Source of the DNA: Sipunculus nudus
Lineage: Eukaryota; Annelida; Sipuncula; Golfingiida; Sipunculidae
Direction: 5' to 3'
DNA: 64,000 nt
Assembly: GCA_026874595.1 (NCBI GenBank)
Contig: CM049306.1
Location: 74,957,642-75,021,641 of the forward strand
The notes beneath the pieces were generated by a model that saw only the letters and a list, made by a program, of their open reading frames with translations, searched no databases and was not told the origin of the DNA. Within the stretch, counting starts at the first letter, position 1; every line of letters begins with the position of its first letter. Made by a program: the position numbers and the translations under genes. This document shows positions 22,894-45,420 of this stretch, piece by piece.

Positions 22894-23404
22894 TAGCCCT
22901 ATTTACACTAGAAAAATATGGCGCGCGCTAGACCGGTCCAGAAAAATGTGGAGCGGGCTACATTTTAACTTGCGTTTACACTGTCCCGGACCAAGTGACC
23001 ATGTAGAGCGCGCTACCCTGTCATGTTAGGCCGCATTGCACTTGGCCGGGCCTATAATCTGCATTGCGTTTACACGCAGATAAATACTTCCATCTAGCGC
23101 GGTCTAGATTGGATTCCCCCTTGCGCGCATGGCTAAATCCTAGTCACATGACGGTCGAGTCTTGCTGGAGCGCGCTGTATAGGTAGCGCGCTCCACTTCT
23201 GTTTACACACATTCGAAGCACAAATGTAGGCCGCGCTAGAAGCGGCTGGCGCGCGCCAGAATACAGAACCGACTCAAACCGGTGGTCAAAATGTAGCGCG
23301 CTCCAAACCGAAAATCCCCGAATTCTGGCCTGTTTGGGGGACTTGGCGTGCGCTAAATGATGTAGAGCGCCCCCCCCCCAGATAAACGTGTGTAAATGGG
23401 GCTA
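22894..23404. mobile_element. GC-rich TIR element, complete
   Basis: Termini TAGCCCTATTTACACTAG and GTGTGTAAATGGGGCTA are imperfect inverted repeats. The 470-bp interior is rich in GCGCGC words (AGCGCGCTCC, GGCGCGCGCCAG), unlike the AT-rich surroundings. TA at each end could be the target duplication. It has no coding capacity, so it is probably a non-autonomous DNA transposon. Confidence 0.65.
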
Positions 23405-25326
23405 ATATACTAGGACCCTGGATGTGTGACGATCCAGGCGCGTGTGCACTGTTTGAACTTCGTGACTTGTGTTCTTCGTGAAAATATAGTGACTGTACAC
23501 GGTTGATTGTGCTGATAACATGGATGCCCGTTTATTAAAAAAAATTGTGAACCTGCTTTAGCCCACCGTGTTGGCCTGAGGTCAGTCGTATCGTCCCTCG
23601 GTCCTAATAACATAAATAGCACAGCTTTCAGGGTTTACCTTGCAACCATTGGTATAAAATGTACGTTTAATAAATTGGGGATGGTACAAACCCGGGGGAA
23701 GGGGGGTGGGGGTGCTTTTATGTTGTAGCTTATCAGAACTGATAACTTAAATCTGACGAACTGATCGAAAGCAATCATGTGTAACATGTGTGTCATAATT
23801 CCGAGTGTGTCTACATATGTGAGTTAATGGTTTAGTAACATGATTTATAATACATCGTGGCTTAAGTGTACTTTAAAGTAAATGTTTGCTGTATATTACC
23901 AAAATACAACCAGGTGAGAATGATGGAGAACATATGTACTGCAGTTGGTTTCATATTCTCGACGTTTAAATATGCTGATATTTAATTTGTTTGGTGTTTC
24001 GTGAGGTTTTTATTTTCGCGATCTATTTAATCAGAAACATTGCAAAGAGTATAAAGAATTATGAAATTATTCATGAACATATATTATATAATCTGATATA
24101 TTATTTCATGCTTAGAAAGTATAAATAAAAAGTGGACTGTGAATTGATGCTTACTGTGCTTATAGGTGGCAACACTAACTGTGGTTGGCTTTTTTGTTCG
24201 CGAGGGTTTAAATTTCGCGATATTCACGAAAGGGAAAATAAAACCAAAGTTTATAAGATGCCCCATCTACACAGATGAACTGTCATTTATTCTGTAATAT
24301 TAATTTTATAAATAAAAGCATATTTTTTAATGTATTGACTGATATTATAGATGATATCAGATTTTAAATTATCTATGATAGAATTTTCTACTTGTTAGAT
24401 GTTCCTCTGGGTCTGTCGTCTTAAGGTTAAGACTTTTTTTCCGAATATTATTTGATTTTTTTTTTTGATCGCGAAAATGGAAACCTCACAAAATACTGTA
24501 AAACAGAATATCGGAAAATTTATCCCCGCGAGTATGAATCAAACCAGTGTATTTACGATTGCATCCTTATAAGATTGTATTCCCTTCGCGAATTTTAAAC
24601 CATCGCGAATTTGAAACCAACCACAGAATACAGCATCTGACAAAGGCAGTCCGTCGAAAGTAAAATGCACAGATGTGCTGGATATAAAGGTGTTGGTATA
24701 CAAAGTGTCCAGTGTTTTAATTTATTAAATTTGTTAAAAGTTACCATTTCTTTATATTCAGACTCTGATATGGCTGGTGTTTTAAAAAGCTAGAAGTACA
24801 ACTAGTTCTTAGTAAATGAAAAACATCACTGGCCCCACAAGTCTAGCTAGACCCGAGAGAATAAACAAGAAAATGACGATGATGTGCAGACCGGACGAAT
24901 TCTGTCAAAGGAAATTAAAAAGATGGTGAATAATCCTTGCAAGAGAAATTCATAGGTTTCATGTAGGTCATATATTTGCTGGTTGTTTGACATGTGCCGA
25001 CGAAGTAACTCTTATAGCGCCATCATTAGGTAGTTTACAAAAAAATGCTGGATATTTGTAACACATACGCGAAGGAATATGGAGTGCTATATAACATGAT
25101 AATATATGCCTACAACAGAAGTTTATGCGAGGTCTGAAACTGCCCTATAAAGCATGCACATACACCTATTGTATTGTCAGTTTCCCTTTAAGCATGCAGA
25201 TAGAGAATTAACAGATTTTTTCAAAATGACATTTTTTATGTGCAAGTCAAATAATTTACTTAATTCTTTTATAGCTCACAGAGGGAAACATGAGTCTAGT
25301 TTCATTGACAACAATACCAATTTTTA
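23405..25326. repeat. 3' flank of unit 2, mirror of 18.19-19.99 kb
   Basis: Reverse complement of the unit 1 flank with small insertions, including an insertion of about 70 bp near 24,655-24,730. The same TTCGCG-rich repeats are recognisable. No gene seen. Confidence 0.8.
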
Positions 25327-25529
25327 TGTGAAAAATACGAAACTAATGTATATAAGATTAGATTGAATGAACTGTCTTACAAAGTAATGTCGCCAGAAAT
25401 CAGTGAAGAGGAACAGGCTATAGGAAGCATCGTCCTCGACCTAGTGAATTCAAGAGATAAAGCATAACTGACATTGCCAATTTTGATCCAAGTTTCGTTG
25501 ATTATTTCATCACTCAGCTTGAAGTTTAG
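25327..25529 (+). pseudogene. Mirror copy of the unknown C-terminal exon, frameshifted
   Basis: Matches 17,971-18,186 in inverted orientation (ELSYKVMSPEISEEEQ, GSIVLDLVNSRD). Two extra bases after the SRD codons (GATAAAGCA instead of GATAGCA) bring a TAA into frame at 25,465-25,467. The ancestral stop is still visible at 25,527-25,529. The exon beside FAXC copy 2 therefore cannot encode the last roughly 20 residues that copy 1's neighbour keeps. Confidence 0.5.
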
Positions 25530-26471
25530 TGATGTGTTTCTACATTGAATTACCATTTGTGTTTCTTTATTGTGTTTACTGTTAACCCTTTTTAAAAATG
25601 ATGTACTCTTTTTGTACGAAATAAATATCATATACATAATATTATACAGTTGTGTTCATAAGAGTTCCTTTACGGACATGATTCGATTGACATTTATCTT
25701 TGTATATGCTGTCATAAGTATTTTAGGTAAAGGCGTGGATGAGAAAAGTCATCTTCCAGTTGGAATTGTAGAGTACATTCAAAATTAAAAATAAATCAAA
25801 ATACAAATCAAATTTATAAAAATCATACCATGTACATGTGTAAATTTTCAGCACAGTCGCTTGATGTTTTGTCTGTATTTAGTTTTTTGGAATATGTGAA
25901 ATGTTGTAAAAAACAGCAAACACAGGATATGCCTATACCTGTATTTTACATAATTCTTAAAATAATTCCTAGATTAAAAAATACAGGGATCCCGCTAGAC
26001 TCATGAAGTAATATAGAATTTATATGAGAACATGGAACATAGGAGTTCATAAGAATTTTCAGTACAAAATAAAAGATTAATATAGGAGATTCCAAAGTAC
26101 ATTCTGTTTTCTTAGTTACTTGCCATGACCATCATTTCTCCAAGCACTGATTAAATGGTTTAGATAGCTGTACTTTATATTTCTGACACATTAATATGCA
26201 TAGGTCAATAAAACTGCTGTATGTTTTCATTTATGTTAGGTCTATAGATAACAATAATCATTCATTAATAACGGTTATATTAGACACATGATAGTCCCGT
26301 AAAAAATACATTATATAGGATTTTTAGGAAATAAATACAAACAAAAATCAAAGAAGCTGATGTAGAGTATATTAATCAGTGGAAGCCCTGAAATTTTACA
26401 TAAATATATGATAAGTTAGCATAAAGCATGGCACTCTCTTTAGAGGACCAAGTTGGTTGGCCCTTCTGGAT

Positions 26472-35501
<9,030 letters not shown>

Positions 35502-35859
35502 GTCGTCTGCTGATTTTATCAGATGCTTTATGGTATCTTCTCTGAAAATGTAAGACAAACAATGACCATGTTTGTTACTTATCTTCTGGACAACCTTGGA
35601 TCCTCCTAAGAGTTTGAACCATTGCACTGAGTGACAGACAAAAGCCCACTTGGGACAAAAGTCGATCCCTATATATATATGCAATCGTGTGTGTGTTTTC
35701 ACACATACATTTATGCATTTGACATTCGATCATTCGCTGGGCTAACAGTAACCAAAACTTAAAAAAATGTCGGAATGATCCTTCTCAAGATAAAGCATAT
35801 ACAGATATCCGGTTATTTAAACAAAAATTATACAGTATAGAAAATGAATATATACTTAC

Positions 35860-36050
35860 ATACTGAATGAAGCAATGCGTGTATTGTTTCACTGTAGATA
35901 TGTACACTACTCCTTAGAGTACACTTTAGACCGCTGTATATATGTTCGGACAAGTTATTTACTTGTACTTATAAAAAGGTTAACAGTGTACACTATGATA
36001 TGATCAGTATACCCTTCAAACGACTCCTGTTATCGCCCCCTGTACTGACA
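35860..36050 (-). other. Putative 5' UTR exon of FAXC2
   Basis: Ends in TTCATTCAGTAT before a strong donor (GTAAGTATA) at 35,859. The next acceptor is TTTTCAG before 35,541. Both sites are conserved in copy 3 (52,364/52,981). An in-frame TGA lies about 30 bases before the donor, so the exon is non-coding relative to FAXC. The 5' border is inferred from a TATA-like box upstream. Confidence 0.4.
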
Positions 36051-36072
36051 ATATAAGCAACTGTTGCCTCGT

Positions 36073-36082
36073 CTTATAAATA
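36073..36082 (-). promoter_or_regulatory. TATA-like box upstream of FAXC2
   Basis: TATTTATAAG on the minus strand, about 215 bases before the presumed 5' UTR donor. The same sequence is present in unit 3 at 44,558-44,567; unit 1 has lost it. Core promoter assignment is inference from sequence and position. Confidence 0.35.
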
Positions 36083-36159
36083 GATTGCACCTGTGAGTAA
36101 TTAGTTTCGCATATTGTCATACACTGTAGACTTTCAAGTATAACTGATTACCAGGCTGC

Positions 36160-39100
36160 ACGTCGGCAGCCTGTGTATGCAAGGACAGGAGAATATATAA
36201 CAATCTCTCAGTGAATTTAAACTATATTTTTACTGGACTGTTGTCACCATAATTATCATTATATCATCAACCAGTGAAATATATTTATTTTCGTGAAATC
36301 ATCCTGTCCTGAAAAAAATACTACCCTAGACGGGGGAGGGGGAGAATCCAGGATTTAGGGAAGGGGGGGGGGGGGTTCAAGCAGGAGGACTAACGAAAAG
36401 CCTAAAAAGAAAGGTCCCAAGGTCCGAAAAAAGTGTGTGTGTGGGGGGGGGGGGGGGGGTCCAGGCTGCACATGCAGTTTTGTCTAAAGCCCTTAAGAAT
36501 AGTTTTTTTCGGGCGAAAAAGGGGGGATTAGGACCCCTCCTCCTGGATCCGCTTCTTCTATATTTCATATTTATTTGTCTTCACATTTAATGCATTGCCA
36601 TATCCTCCCGTCACAATCCCCGTCCCTTTTCAATTTGGATTATTTGCCTAAGTTACTTCTGGTTAAGTTTCTATCTGCTTTCCTTTAAATTAAGAGAATG
36701 TAAAAATGATGGGGCCATATGATTCTTTGTCCCTATCATACATTGTTCTCATCCCTAAAAAATGGGGGGAACATGTCCCCCTGCCCCCCCCCCCCCCGAA
36801 ACGAGTCGACAATTTATACTGAAGTTCGTCATTATTAATGAAATCTATACTAATAACATAATGCCTTCATTAAATAAATTATTTTTTTTTATTCAGCGAT
36901 CAGAGTAGGGCATGCATTTCGCTTTATAGTCTGTTATTTTACCTTTATTTTAACTACAGTTTTCATAAATCCAGTACAAAATCGCGTCCAAAATGTCTTT
37001 TTAAAAGCACTTTCACCATGAAACTTTCTTGGACTTTTGACATGCTATCCTTCAGACTTTCTGTTGCAGTTTGTTCCGGGTTTGGCTTAAATATCAAGTA
37101 AAATGAATAAACAAAAAGGTCACCAGACTGGTGACGCAGCCATGACTTACCCAAACAATTGATGGATTTTCATGAAATTCACTATAAATATTTAGAACAA
37201 GAGTGTCTCACCTGAATTCTATTTTCGGTAAAATATGCGCATATTTCATTAGGTCAGAGGTCACAAGATATATAACGGGCGTATTATGGACTCTAATTTA
37301 TATGCGGTGCAGTGGTCAAACTGGGTCAATGGGCAAGCCTCTCTGGGCACACTATAATGTGGGTACAGCGTAATTTGAAAAAAAATTATGAGATGGGTAT
37401 TTAGAAAGAATGGCTAGAGAGGAATGACCAGCTAGTGTTTTATTTGTATATAGTGCATGGTGTACGATGCTGCATGGTTAGCTGTCTTCCTTGGCCAGTC
37501 CCGAAGGGCAGGTAAATGATTTTGTATTACCTAGTGGTGCATGTGCCAATTAAACATATACATCAATGGTGGTCGTTTTCTTTCATAATCGATTAAATCG
37601 ACTTTATTTTTGCAGAAACAATCACAAACGATGAAATGTATACACGTCCAAAAAAAGTCATATTGTCTCGAAAATTATTCTTATTGTGTCAGAGAGATAA
37701 GGACAGCATCAAAACTTAAAAGTGTGCAACGAATAAGTGTCGACAACCCAGCCGTTAAATTGACCTTTAGCGTGATCTACAAGTTAGACTGAATTCACTC
37801 GGTCAAAATTTTAGGTATAATTCTAAACAGAATATTTCACAGTAATATGGTGCATAAAATAATCGGTTAATAATCGATCATCGTTCGTTTTTTTTTCAAT
37901 CATCGAATATGATTTTTAACCGATTCCTACCACTATTATAAGGATTTGTTTTATCCTTTGGCATTGTTTTATCCTTTGTTAAGATATTTGGTGCAAACAG
38001 AGTGTAAGATACAAAAAAAATTATTAGGTCTTGCATTTTTCGTCAGCATCTGGGGGTCTTCCTAACGTCACAGTCGATTAAACAGTGATCATAGAAGTGC
38101 CCATAGCTTTATAACAAAAACACAATCTTGTCTTTTATTGTGGGACGAATAAATAAAGTTTCGCTTTATATGAGTTCATTATATGCAAAATCTGTATTAA
38201 TAATCTTTATTTGGAAATGTGTTATATGATGACACTTGAAATATGCATTCTCAGGAATCCAGGTCTTCGCGAAGTTGGCCGTCCTAAATATGGGATGCTC
38301 CCCAAAACGTGTTTGTATTCTCATATTCGGCCCATATACTCCAAGGTCGATTTTCAAGAAGTTCCCCAAACCCGTGTTTGCTTTCGCCTACTCGGCCCAT
38401 GCATGTTTACCTATTCGGCCCAGGTTCATTCGTGGATAAGTGACTGTACATTTGTGAATATTCCTTGAAGTCCTTCCTGGACCCGGATCATGAGGCGGAT
38501 TCACGCCATATCGAATCACTTCTCCCCTGACCCAAACCTGAAATGCTCTGAAAATTTTATGAGATTCCGTTCATTATTGCACAGTCAAATGAATCGTATT
38601 TAAGCCACAAATAACAATTCAAGCGACTGAGATGATTGCATGGGTTATGTGACGATCAAACACAAGAACGGGAATGAAAGCTAACCAACCTGGCGGAGGT
38701 TAAAATGCATGGGATTTTGGAATACATCTGATTGATCTGCCTGGCACGCATATGTATATGGTGTGTACTTTATCTCCAAGAGGAGTTCACCAACCTGGTT
38801 GATTATTATGAGCGAATGAAGCAACAATAGGCCTACTGGCCTGACTGGGACGACTGTATCACCCACGGCGGTACACGGGAAGCTTAAGCCTGATATACAC
38901 GACTCCATGAATAACACGTCACCAAGTGGGGTATACTAAGATTCCAAGTTTACATCATATAATAAATGTTGACTGAGAGAAAAAACCAGCCTTTTTTTAG
39001 ACAGTTGGTTGAATCCACAAGATGGCGGTTGGGAGTACTCGCCTGTTTGTTCTTAATGGAAGATTTTATCTGAAGCAAGTTGTTAATCACAGCTTAAATA

Positions 39101-39893
39101 TGTTATAATGAGCGCATATTTCATTTATTCTTACATTTTTCAAACTGGGATCGGTATTTGCACATATAGAATTCCTTCAGACTGATGCAGTCATTTCAAA
39201 CGTGGTTGGTAGCACGGACTCTAGTAGGCCTACAACAATTATTTAGGATAATATTGTAATTTGCTGTCATTGAATTTTTATTCATTCTGTATGTATCCAT
39301 GCCACTTCTGTTGCGGTGATAAGTTGGGTTTCTCCCATATTTAATTAGTGTGACCGTGTTCAACGAAAATGATTATGAGGAATGACAGGATGTTTAGCGA
39401 ACGCCAGGTTTTGGGGGCTAATTTTAGTGAGATTCGCATGGTATTTTTATCAATTTTCAATTATTTTCCAATCTCGATATTAAAAGCGTTTCTTTGGATT
39501 GTTAAACAGTAAAATTAAGATGAAGGAAGTGGTAGTCACTAGTGGAGCAAAGCGTTTTATCAGCCTGGTTTCAAAGCACTAGTTGACTTGTGACGTCATG
39601 CAAGAGATGCTAGTACATTTCAGTCAAGCTCCATTTCTAACATGTTTATTTCATTTTACACAGGTGGGACATTTCAATTTGCACAGGTTGGACTGATGGC
39701 TTGATGTTCGCTGACAGGTTCACCGCATAATGCATATAATGCCAGGGTTCCCTCGAGTTTGTAACATATCCAGGGCAAGGAAAGTTATATATATCTTGTA
39801 ACGTAGCATCGATTAACAGACGCACGTGTACCACGAGAAAACAAGGGCCAAATATAAATGTTGATGTTCATGTTAATCTCGAGTATGAAGAAA
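36160..39893. repeat. Left arm of palindrome P2
   Basis: Inverted copy of 40,841-44,530, with the axis near 40,367. The part from 37,440 onward is the direct, nearly identical copy of 1-2454. From 36,160 to 37,440 it is the unit sequence next to FAXC2 and includes several G/C homopolymers (for example near 36,364-36,376, 36,441-36,459 and 36,784-36,797). Apart from the exon relic, no gene is supported; a minus frame at 36,963-37,154 is open only in this copy. Confidence 0.88.
38780..38887 (+). pseudogene. Decayed FAXC-like last exon, left arm P2
   Basis: Direct copy of 1341-1448 with one visible change (ACCTGG for ACTTGG). It carries the same internal stop and the same WPDWDDCITHGG remnant. 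Confidence 0.8.
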
Positions 39894-40840
39894 ACATCAC
39901 ATTAATTCAAGTTGGAAATAGAGACTGTGCATAAACAGCACGGCCTGAATGGGGGAAAAAACTCTATGCTGAACCTGAAATCGACACGATGATTGGTATG
40001 CGTATAGTGCGCAAAAAATCGCTCCCGGCAGCGTGCGGATACGGACTACGCATACGGACTACGCATACGTACTACGCATACGGATGAATGGAAACGGCCA
40101 AGTTAAAAAGTCTTTAAAGCGATTTTATGCGGACTACGCATGCGGACTACGCATACGGACTACGGATACGGACTACGCACTTATGGAAAAGCACCTGGTA
40201 TGAATGTCATTTCTGGCATCAGTTTTCCAGAAACCAAACATATTGGCATTTGGCTGACTTTTTTTTCCTTTCTTTATCACAGACATGATTTTTAGATGAC
40301 TGAAGCGTAAACATCACTGTCGCGTATAAAATATTACTAATTATGATCTTTAAGAACTTTTATTTATTTTTTTTTTTTATTGTTTAACTTTTGATGCTCA
40401 TATATACAGATGTAAATATATTGTGAAATGGCTTGCAAAAATGAAAAACTTCAGCTATCGAGCACCTATCAATACGGAGTACGGACTACGCATATACGTA
40501 CTTATGGAAAACGAACTTTTCGGATACGGACTACGCATACGGACTACGCATGTGGACTACGGATTCGCACTATGCACTTATGAAAAACCACCTTTAAGGT
40601 GCTTTTCCATGAGTGCGTAGTCCGTATCCGTAGTCCGTATGCGAAGTCCGCAAGCGTAGTCCGCAAAAATCGCACCTTTACTCCGGAATATGCTGTACAG
40701 AATTATACCTAACATATTGACTGAGTAATGCTCCCTAGTAAAGGAGGTTAGATTAGCCAAGGGCTTTTGACCATGCAGTGTGGGTAAAAAAAAACATGGC
40801 GGCAAGCAGTTGAATATGGTCCGCATCGGATAAACTTTAT
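39894..40840. repeat. Spacer (loop) of palindrome P2
   Basis: Direct copy of 2455-3394, about 6 bp longer in a T/A-rich tract near 40,365. It has the same 13-bp minisatellite clusters (40,036-40,190 and 40,480-40,670) and TTAA-centred hairpin near 40,590. Confidence 0.85.
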
Positions 40841-41842
40841 TTTCTTCATACTCGAGTTAAGCATGAACATCAACATTTATAGTTGGCCCTTGTTTTCTCG
40901 TGGTACACGTGCGTCTGTTAATCGATGCTACGTTACAAGATATATATAACTTTCCTTGCCCTGGATATGTTACAAACTCGAGGGAACCCTGGCATTATAT
41001 GCATTATGCGGTGAACCTGTCAGCGAACATCAAGCCATCAGTCCCACCTGTGCAAATTGAAATGTCCCACCTGTTTAAAATGAAATAAACATGTTAGAAA
41101 TGGAGCTTGACTGAAATGTACTAGCATCTCTTGCATGACGTCACAAGTCAACTAGTGCTTTGAAACCAGGCTGATAAAACGCTTTGCTCCACTAGTGACT
41201 ACCACTTCCTTCATCTTAATTTTACTGTTTAACAATCCAAAGAAACGCTTTTAATATCGAGATTGGAAAATAATTGAAAATTGATAAAATACCTTGCGAA
41301 TCTTACTAAAATTAGCCCCCAAAACCTGGCGTTCGCTAAACATCTTGTCATTCATAATAATTTTCGTTGAACACGGTCACACTAATTTAATAGGAGAGAA
41401 ACCCAACTTATCTCCGCAACAGAAGTGGCATGGATACATACAGAATGAATAAAAATTCAAGGACAGCAAATTACAATATTATCCTTAATAATTGTTGTAG
41501 GCCTATTAGAGTCCGCGCTACAAACCACGTTTGAAATGACTGCATCAGTCTGTAGGAATTCTATATGTGCAAATACCGATCCCAGTTTGAATAATATAAG
41601 AATAAATGAAATATGCGCTCATCATAACATATTTAAGGTGTGATTTACAACTATCTTCCGATAAAATCTTCCATTAAGAACAAACAGGCGAGTACTCCCA
41701 ACCTCCATCTTGTGGATTCAACCAACTGTCTCAAAAAAGGCTGTTTTTTTTTCTCAGTCAACATTTATTATATGATGTAAACTTGGAATCTTAGTATACC
41801 CCACTTGGTGACGTGTTATTCATGGAGTCGTGTATATCAGCT

Positions 41843-41949
41843 TTAAGCTTCCCGTGTACCGCCGTGGGTGATACAGTCGTCCCAGCCAGGCCTGTAGGCC
41901 TATTGTTGCTTCATTCGCTCATAATAATCAACCAAGTTGGTTACTCCTC
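41843..41949 (-). pseudogene. Decayed FAXC-like last exon, right arm P2
   Basis: Direct copy of 4397-4503, with the same arm-specific changes (WPDW core altered) as well as the common internal stop. Confidence 0.75.
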
Positions 41950-44557
41950 TTGGAGATAAAGTACACACCATATACATATGCGTGCCAGGCAGATCAATCA
42001 GATGTATTCCAAAATCCCATGCATTTTAACCTTTGCTAGGTTGGTATGCTTTCATTCCCGTTCTTGTGTTTGATCGTCACATAACCCATGCAATCATCTC
42101 AGTCGCTTGAATTGTTATTTGTGGCTAAAATACGATTCATTTGACTGTGCAATAATGAACGGAATCTCATAAAATTTTCAGAGCATTTCAGGTTTGGGTC
42201 AGGGGAGAAGTGTTAGATTTGGCGTGAATCCGCCTCATGATCCGGGTCCAGGAAGGACTTCAAGGAATATTCACAAATGTACAGTCACTTATCCACGAAT
42301 GAACCTGGGCTGAAAAGGTGAACATGCATGGGCCGAGTAGGCGAAAGCAAACACGGGTTTGGGGAACTTCTTGAAAATTGACCTTGGAGTATATGGGCCG
42401 AATAAGAGAATACAAACACGTTTTGGGGAGCATCCCATATTTAGGACGGCCAACTTCGCGAAGACCTGGATTCCTGAGAGTGCATATTTCAAGTGTCATC
42501 ATATAACATATTTCCGAATAAAGATTATTAATACAGATTTTGCATATAATTAACTCATATAAAGCGAAACTTATTTATTCATCCCACAATATAAGACAAG
42601 ATTGTGTGATTTGTTATAAAGCTATGGGCACTTCTATGACCACTGTTTAATCGACTGTGACGTTAGGAAGACATCTAAATGCTGACGAAAAATGCCAGAC
42701 CCAATAATTTTTTTTGTATCTTACACTCTGTTTGCACCAAATATTTTAACAAAGGATAAAACAATGGCAAAGGATAAAACAAATCCGTGTGGTTATAATA
42801 GTGTTAGGAATCGGTTAAAAATCATATTCGATGATTGAAAAAAAAAACGAACGATGATCGATTATTAACCGATTATTTTATGCACCATATTAATGTGAAA
42901 TATTCTGTATAGAATTATACCTAAAATTTTGACCGGGTAAATTCAGTCTAACTTGTATATCACGCTAAAGGTCAATTTAACGGCTGGGTTGTCGACACTT
43001 ATTCGTTGCACACTTTTAAGTTTTGATGCTGTCCTTATCTCTTTGACACAATAAGAATAATTTTCGAGATAATATGACTTCTTTTGATGCGTATACATAA
43101 TCGTTTGTGATTGTTTCTGCAAAAATACAGTCGATTTAATCGATTATGAAAGAAAACGACCATCATTGATGTATACGTTTAATTGGCACATGCACCACTA
43201 GGTAATACAAAATCATTTACCTGCCCTTCGGGACTGGCCAAGGAAGGCAGCTTACCATGCAGCATCGTACACCATGCACTATATACAAATAAAACACTAG
43301 CTGGTCATTCCTCTATAGCCATTCTTTCTAAATTTCCGTCTCATAATTTTTTCAAATTACGCTGTACACACATCATAGTGTGCCCAGAGAGGCTTGCCCA
43401 TAGACCCAGTTTGACCACTGCACCGCATATAAGTAAGAGTCCATAAGACGCCGTTATATATCTTCTGACCTCAGACCTAATGAAATATGCGCATATTTTA
43501 CCGAAAATAGAATTCAGGTGAGAAACTCTTTTTCTAAATATTTATAGTGAATTTCATGAAAATCCATAAATTGTTTGGGTAAGTCATGGCTGCGTCACCA
43601 GTCTGGTGACCTTTTAGTTTATTCATTTTACTTGATATTTAAGCCAAACCCGGAACAAACTGCAAAAGAATTGTGTGTTTTCGTCATATGACCAGAAAGT
43701 TCTTGAGGATAGCATGTCAAAAGTTCCGTACAGTTTCATGGGTGAAAGTGCTTTTAAAAAAGACATTTTGGACGCGATTTTGTACTGGAGTTAAGATAAC
43801 TGTAGTAAAAATAAAGGTAAATAACAGACTATAAAGCGAAATGGATGCCTTACTCTGACCGCCAAATAAGAAAAAATAGTTTATTTAATGGTAGCAATAT
43901 GTTATTAGTATCGATTTCATTAATAATGAGGAACGTCAGTATAAATTGTTGACACGTTTCGGGGGGGGGGGGGGCACGGGGACATGTTCCCCCCATTTTT
44001 TATGGATGAGAACAATGTATGATGGGGAACCATATGGCCCCATCATTTTTATATTCTCTTAATTTAAAGGAAAGCAGATAGAAACTTAACCAGAAGTAAC
44101 TTCGGTAAATAATCCAAATTGAAAAGGGACGGGGATTGTGACGGGAGGATATGGAAATGCATTAAATGTGAAGACAAATTAATATAAAAATATAGAAGAA
44201 GCGGATCTAGGAGGGGGTCCTGGGGTTCGGATCCACCCTTTTCGCTCGAAAAAAAAAACTATTCTTAAGGGCTTCAGACAAAACTGTGCAGCCTGGAGCC
44301 CCCCCCCCCCCCCCCCCCCCCCACACACACATTTTTTTTCAGGACAGGATGTTTCCATGAAATAGATACATTTCATTGGTTGATATAATGATAATTATGG
44401 TGACAACAGTGCAGTAAACAATAGTTTATAGTCACTGAGAGATTGTTACATATTATCCTTTCCTTGCATACACAGGCTGCCGACGTGACAGGCCTGGTAT
44501 ACTTGCAAGTCTACAGTGTATGACACTATGCGAAATTAATTACTCACAGGCACAATC

Positions 44558-44567
44558 TATTTATAAG
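44558..44567 (+). promoter_or_regulatory. TATA-like box of FAXC3, now separated by the Gypsy insertion
   Basis: TATTTATAAG, identical to the box upstream of FAXC2. The LTR begins only 20 bases downstream of it. If the box is the FAXC core promoter, the 7.6-kb element sits between the box and the transcribed region. Confidence 0.35.
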
Positions 44568-44582
44568 ACGAGGCAACAGTTG

Positions 44583-44586
44583 CTTA
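44583..44586. repeat. Target site duplication (CTTA), left
   Basis: CTTA directly before the LTR is repeated at 52,167-52,170. The uninterrupted site GTTGCTTATATTGTC can be read on the minus strand of unit 2 near 36,048-36,062. Confidence 0.85.
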
Positions 44587-45147
44587 TGTGGCCGTGTTGA
44601 GTAGAACGGGTTATCGACACTGGGGTGGTAGGACAGACAGGAGAAAGAATTTAAATCAAATAGAACTTTAATTATCCATCTTGGCTGAATACTACACACA
44701 CGGTTCACTAATATCACACATTAACATCCACTAGGTAACAATAACAGAACTAAACCGTGTTAAACGGTACTAAACGGTACAAAACGGTTATAAACGGTAA
44801 TAAATGGTGGCTGATATGGCGAATGGTGGGTACACCATATACAACACGCCAGTGCTGCCCTCTAGCTGCAACAATACACCTGTCCTGGCTCTGTTTATCA
44901 GCAAACACCAGTCTCATCACTAGGTTCACCACCCTAACCAAAACGTAAACTGTCTCTTTTGGCCCAAAAACCCGGCACCTTGAACTCACGTCGTGCACAA
45001 AACGAAATCTCCCTCTCGGACACCCAAACGATGTCTTGGTACCAAAACGCTAGAACAGATCGTGGAGTCAAACCTACACTAAACACTAACCGTAGTGAAT
45101 GCCTAAACCATGTAACTCGTAAGTCATATCTTAATGCCTCTGCCACA
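44587..45147 (-). repeat. 3' LTR of the Gypsy element
   Basis: 561 bp, bounded by TGTGGC/GCCACA. It contains a cluster of AAACGGT words at 44,758-44,805 (spaced about 10-11 bp). It differs from the other LTR at about five places, for example AATAAATGG/AACAAATGG and one missing base near 45,040. Confidence 0.95.
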
Positions 45148-45161
45148 TCCACCCCTCCTTT
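45148..45161 (-). other. Polypurine tract
   Basis: AAAGGAGGGGTGGA on the minus strand, directly upstream of the 3' LTR in the sense of the element; the expected primer site for plus-strand DNA synthesis. Confidence 0.75.
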
Positions 45162-45420
45162 AATCTGCTTTAAACTCCATTTAAACAGATTAACAACATA
45201 GAAATATTCACTACATTCAAAATAAAAAGTACCCATATAATTATGGAAATGCAAGAAACGTAACTAAACTCAGTTTTCGTCAAAACATGTTCCATTAGTA
45301 GTAGTCTTATAACATCATCAAAATGAAAGGTTGTCAAGATCACTCAATGTATCTAATGTCTGTACAACTTGAACAGACAAATCAACTGATGCTAAAACAG
45401 ATCTTGGCCATTGGCCAGGG

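Larger units (their letters stand above)
40841..44586. repeat. Right arm of palindrome P2, up to the Gypsy insertion
   Basis: Reverse complement of the left arm. The unit continues beyond the retrotransposon at 52,171. Up to about 43,840 it is nearly identical to 3395-6390; beyond that, identity to unit 1 drops to roughly 90%. It includes a C-run of more than 20 bases near 44,300. Confidence 0.88.

Noticed and set aside
36963-37154. Minus-strand frame ending FGRDFVLDL, which looked like a possible exon
   Set aside because: The corresponding sequence in the three other copies is interrupted, and no splice sites or homology were recognised.
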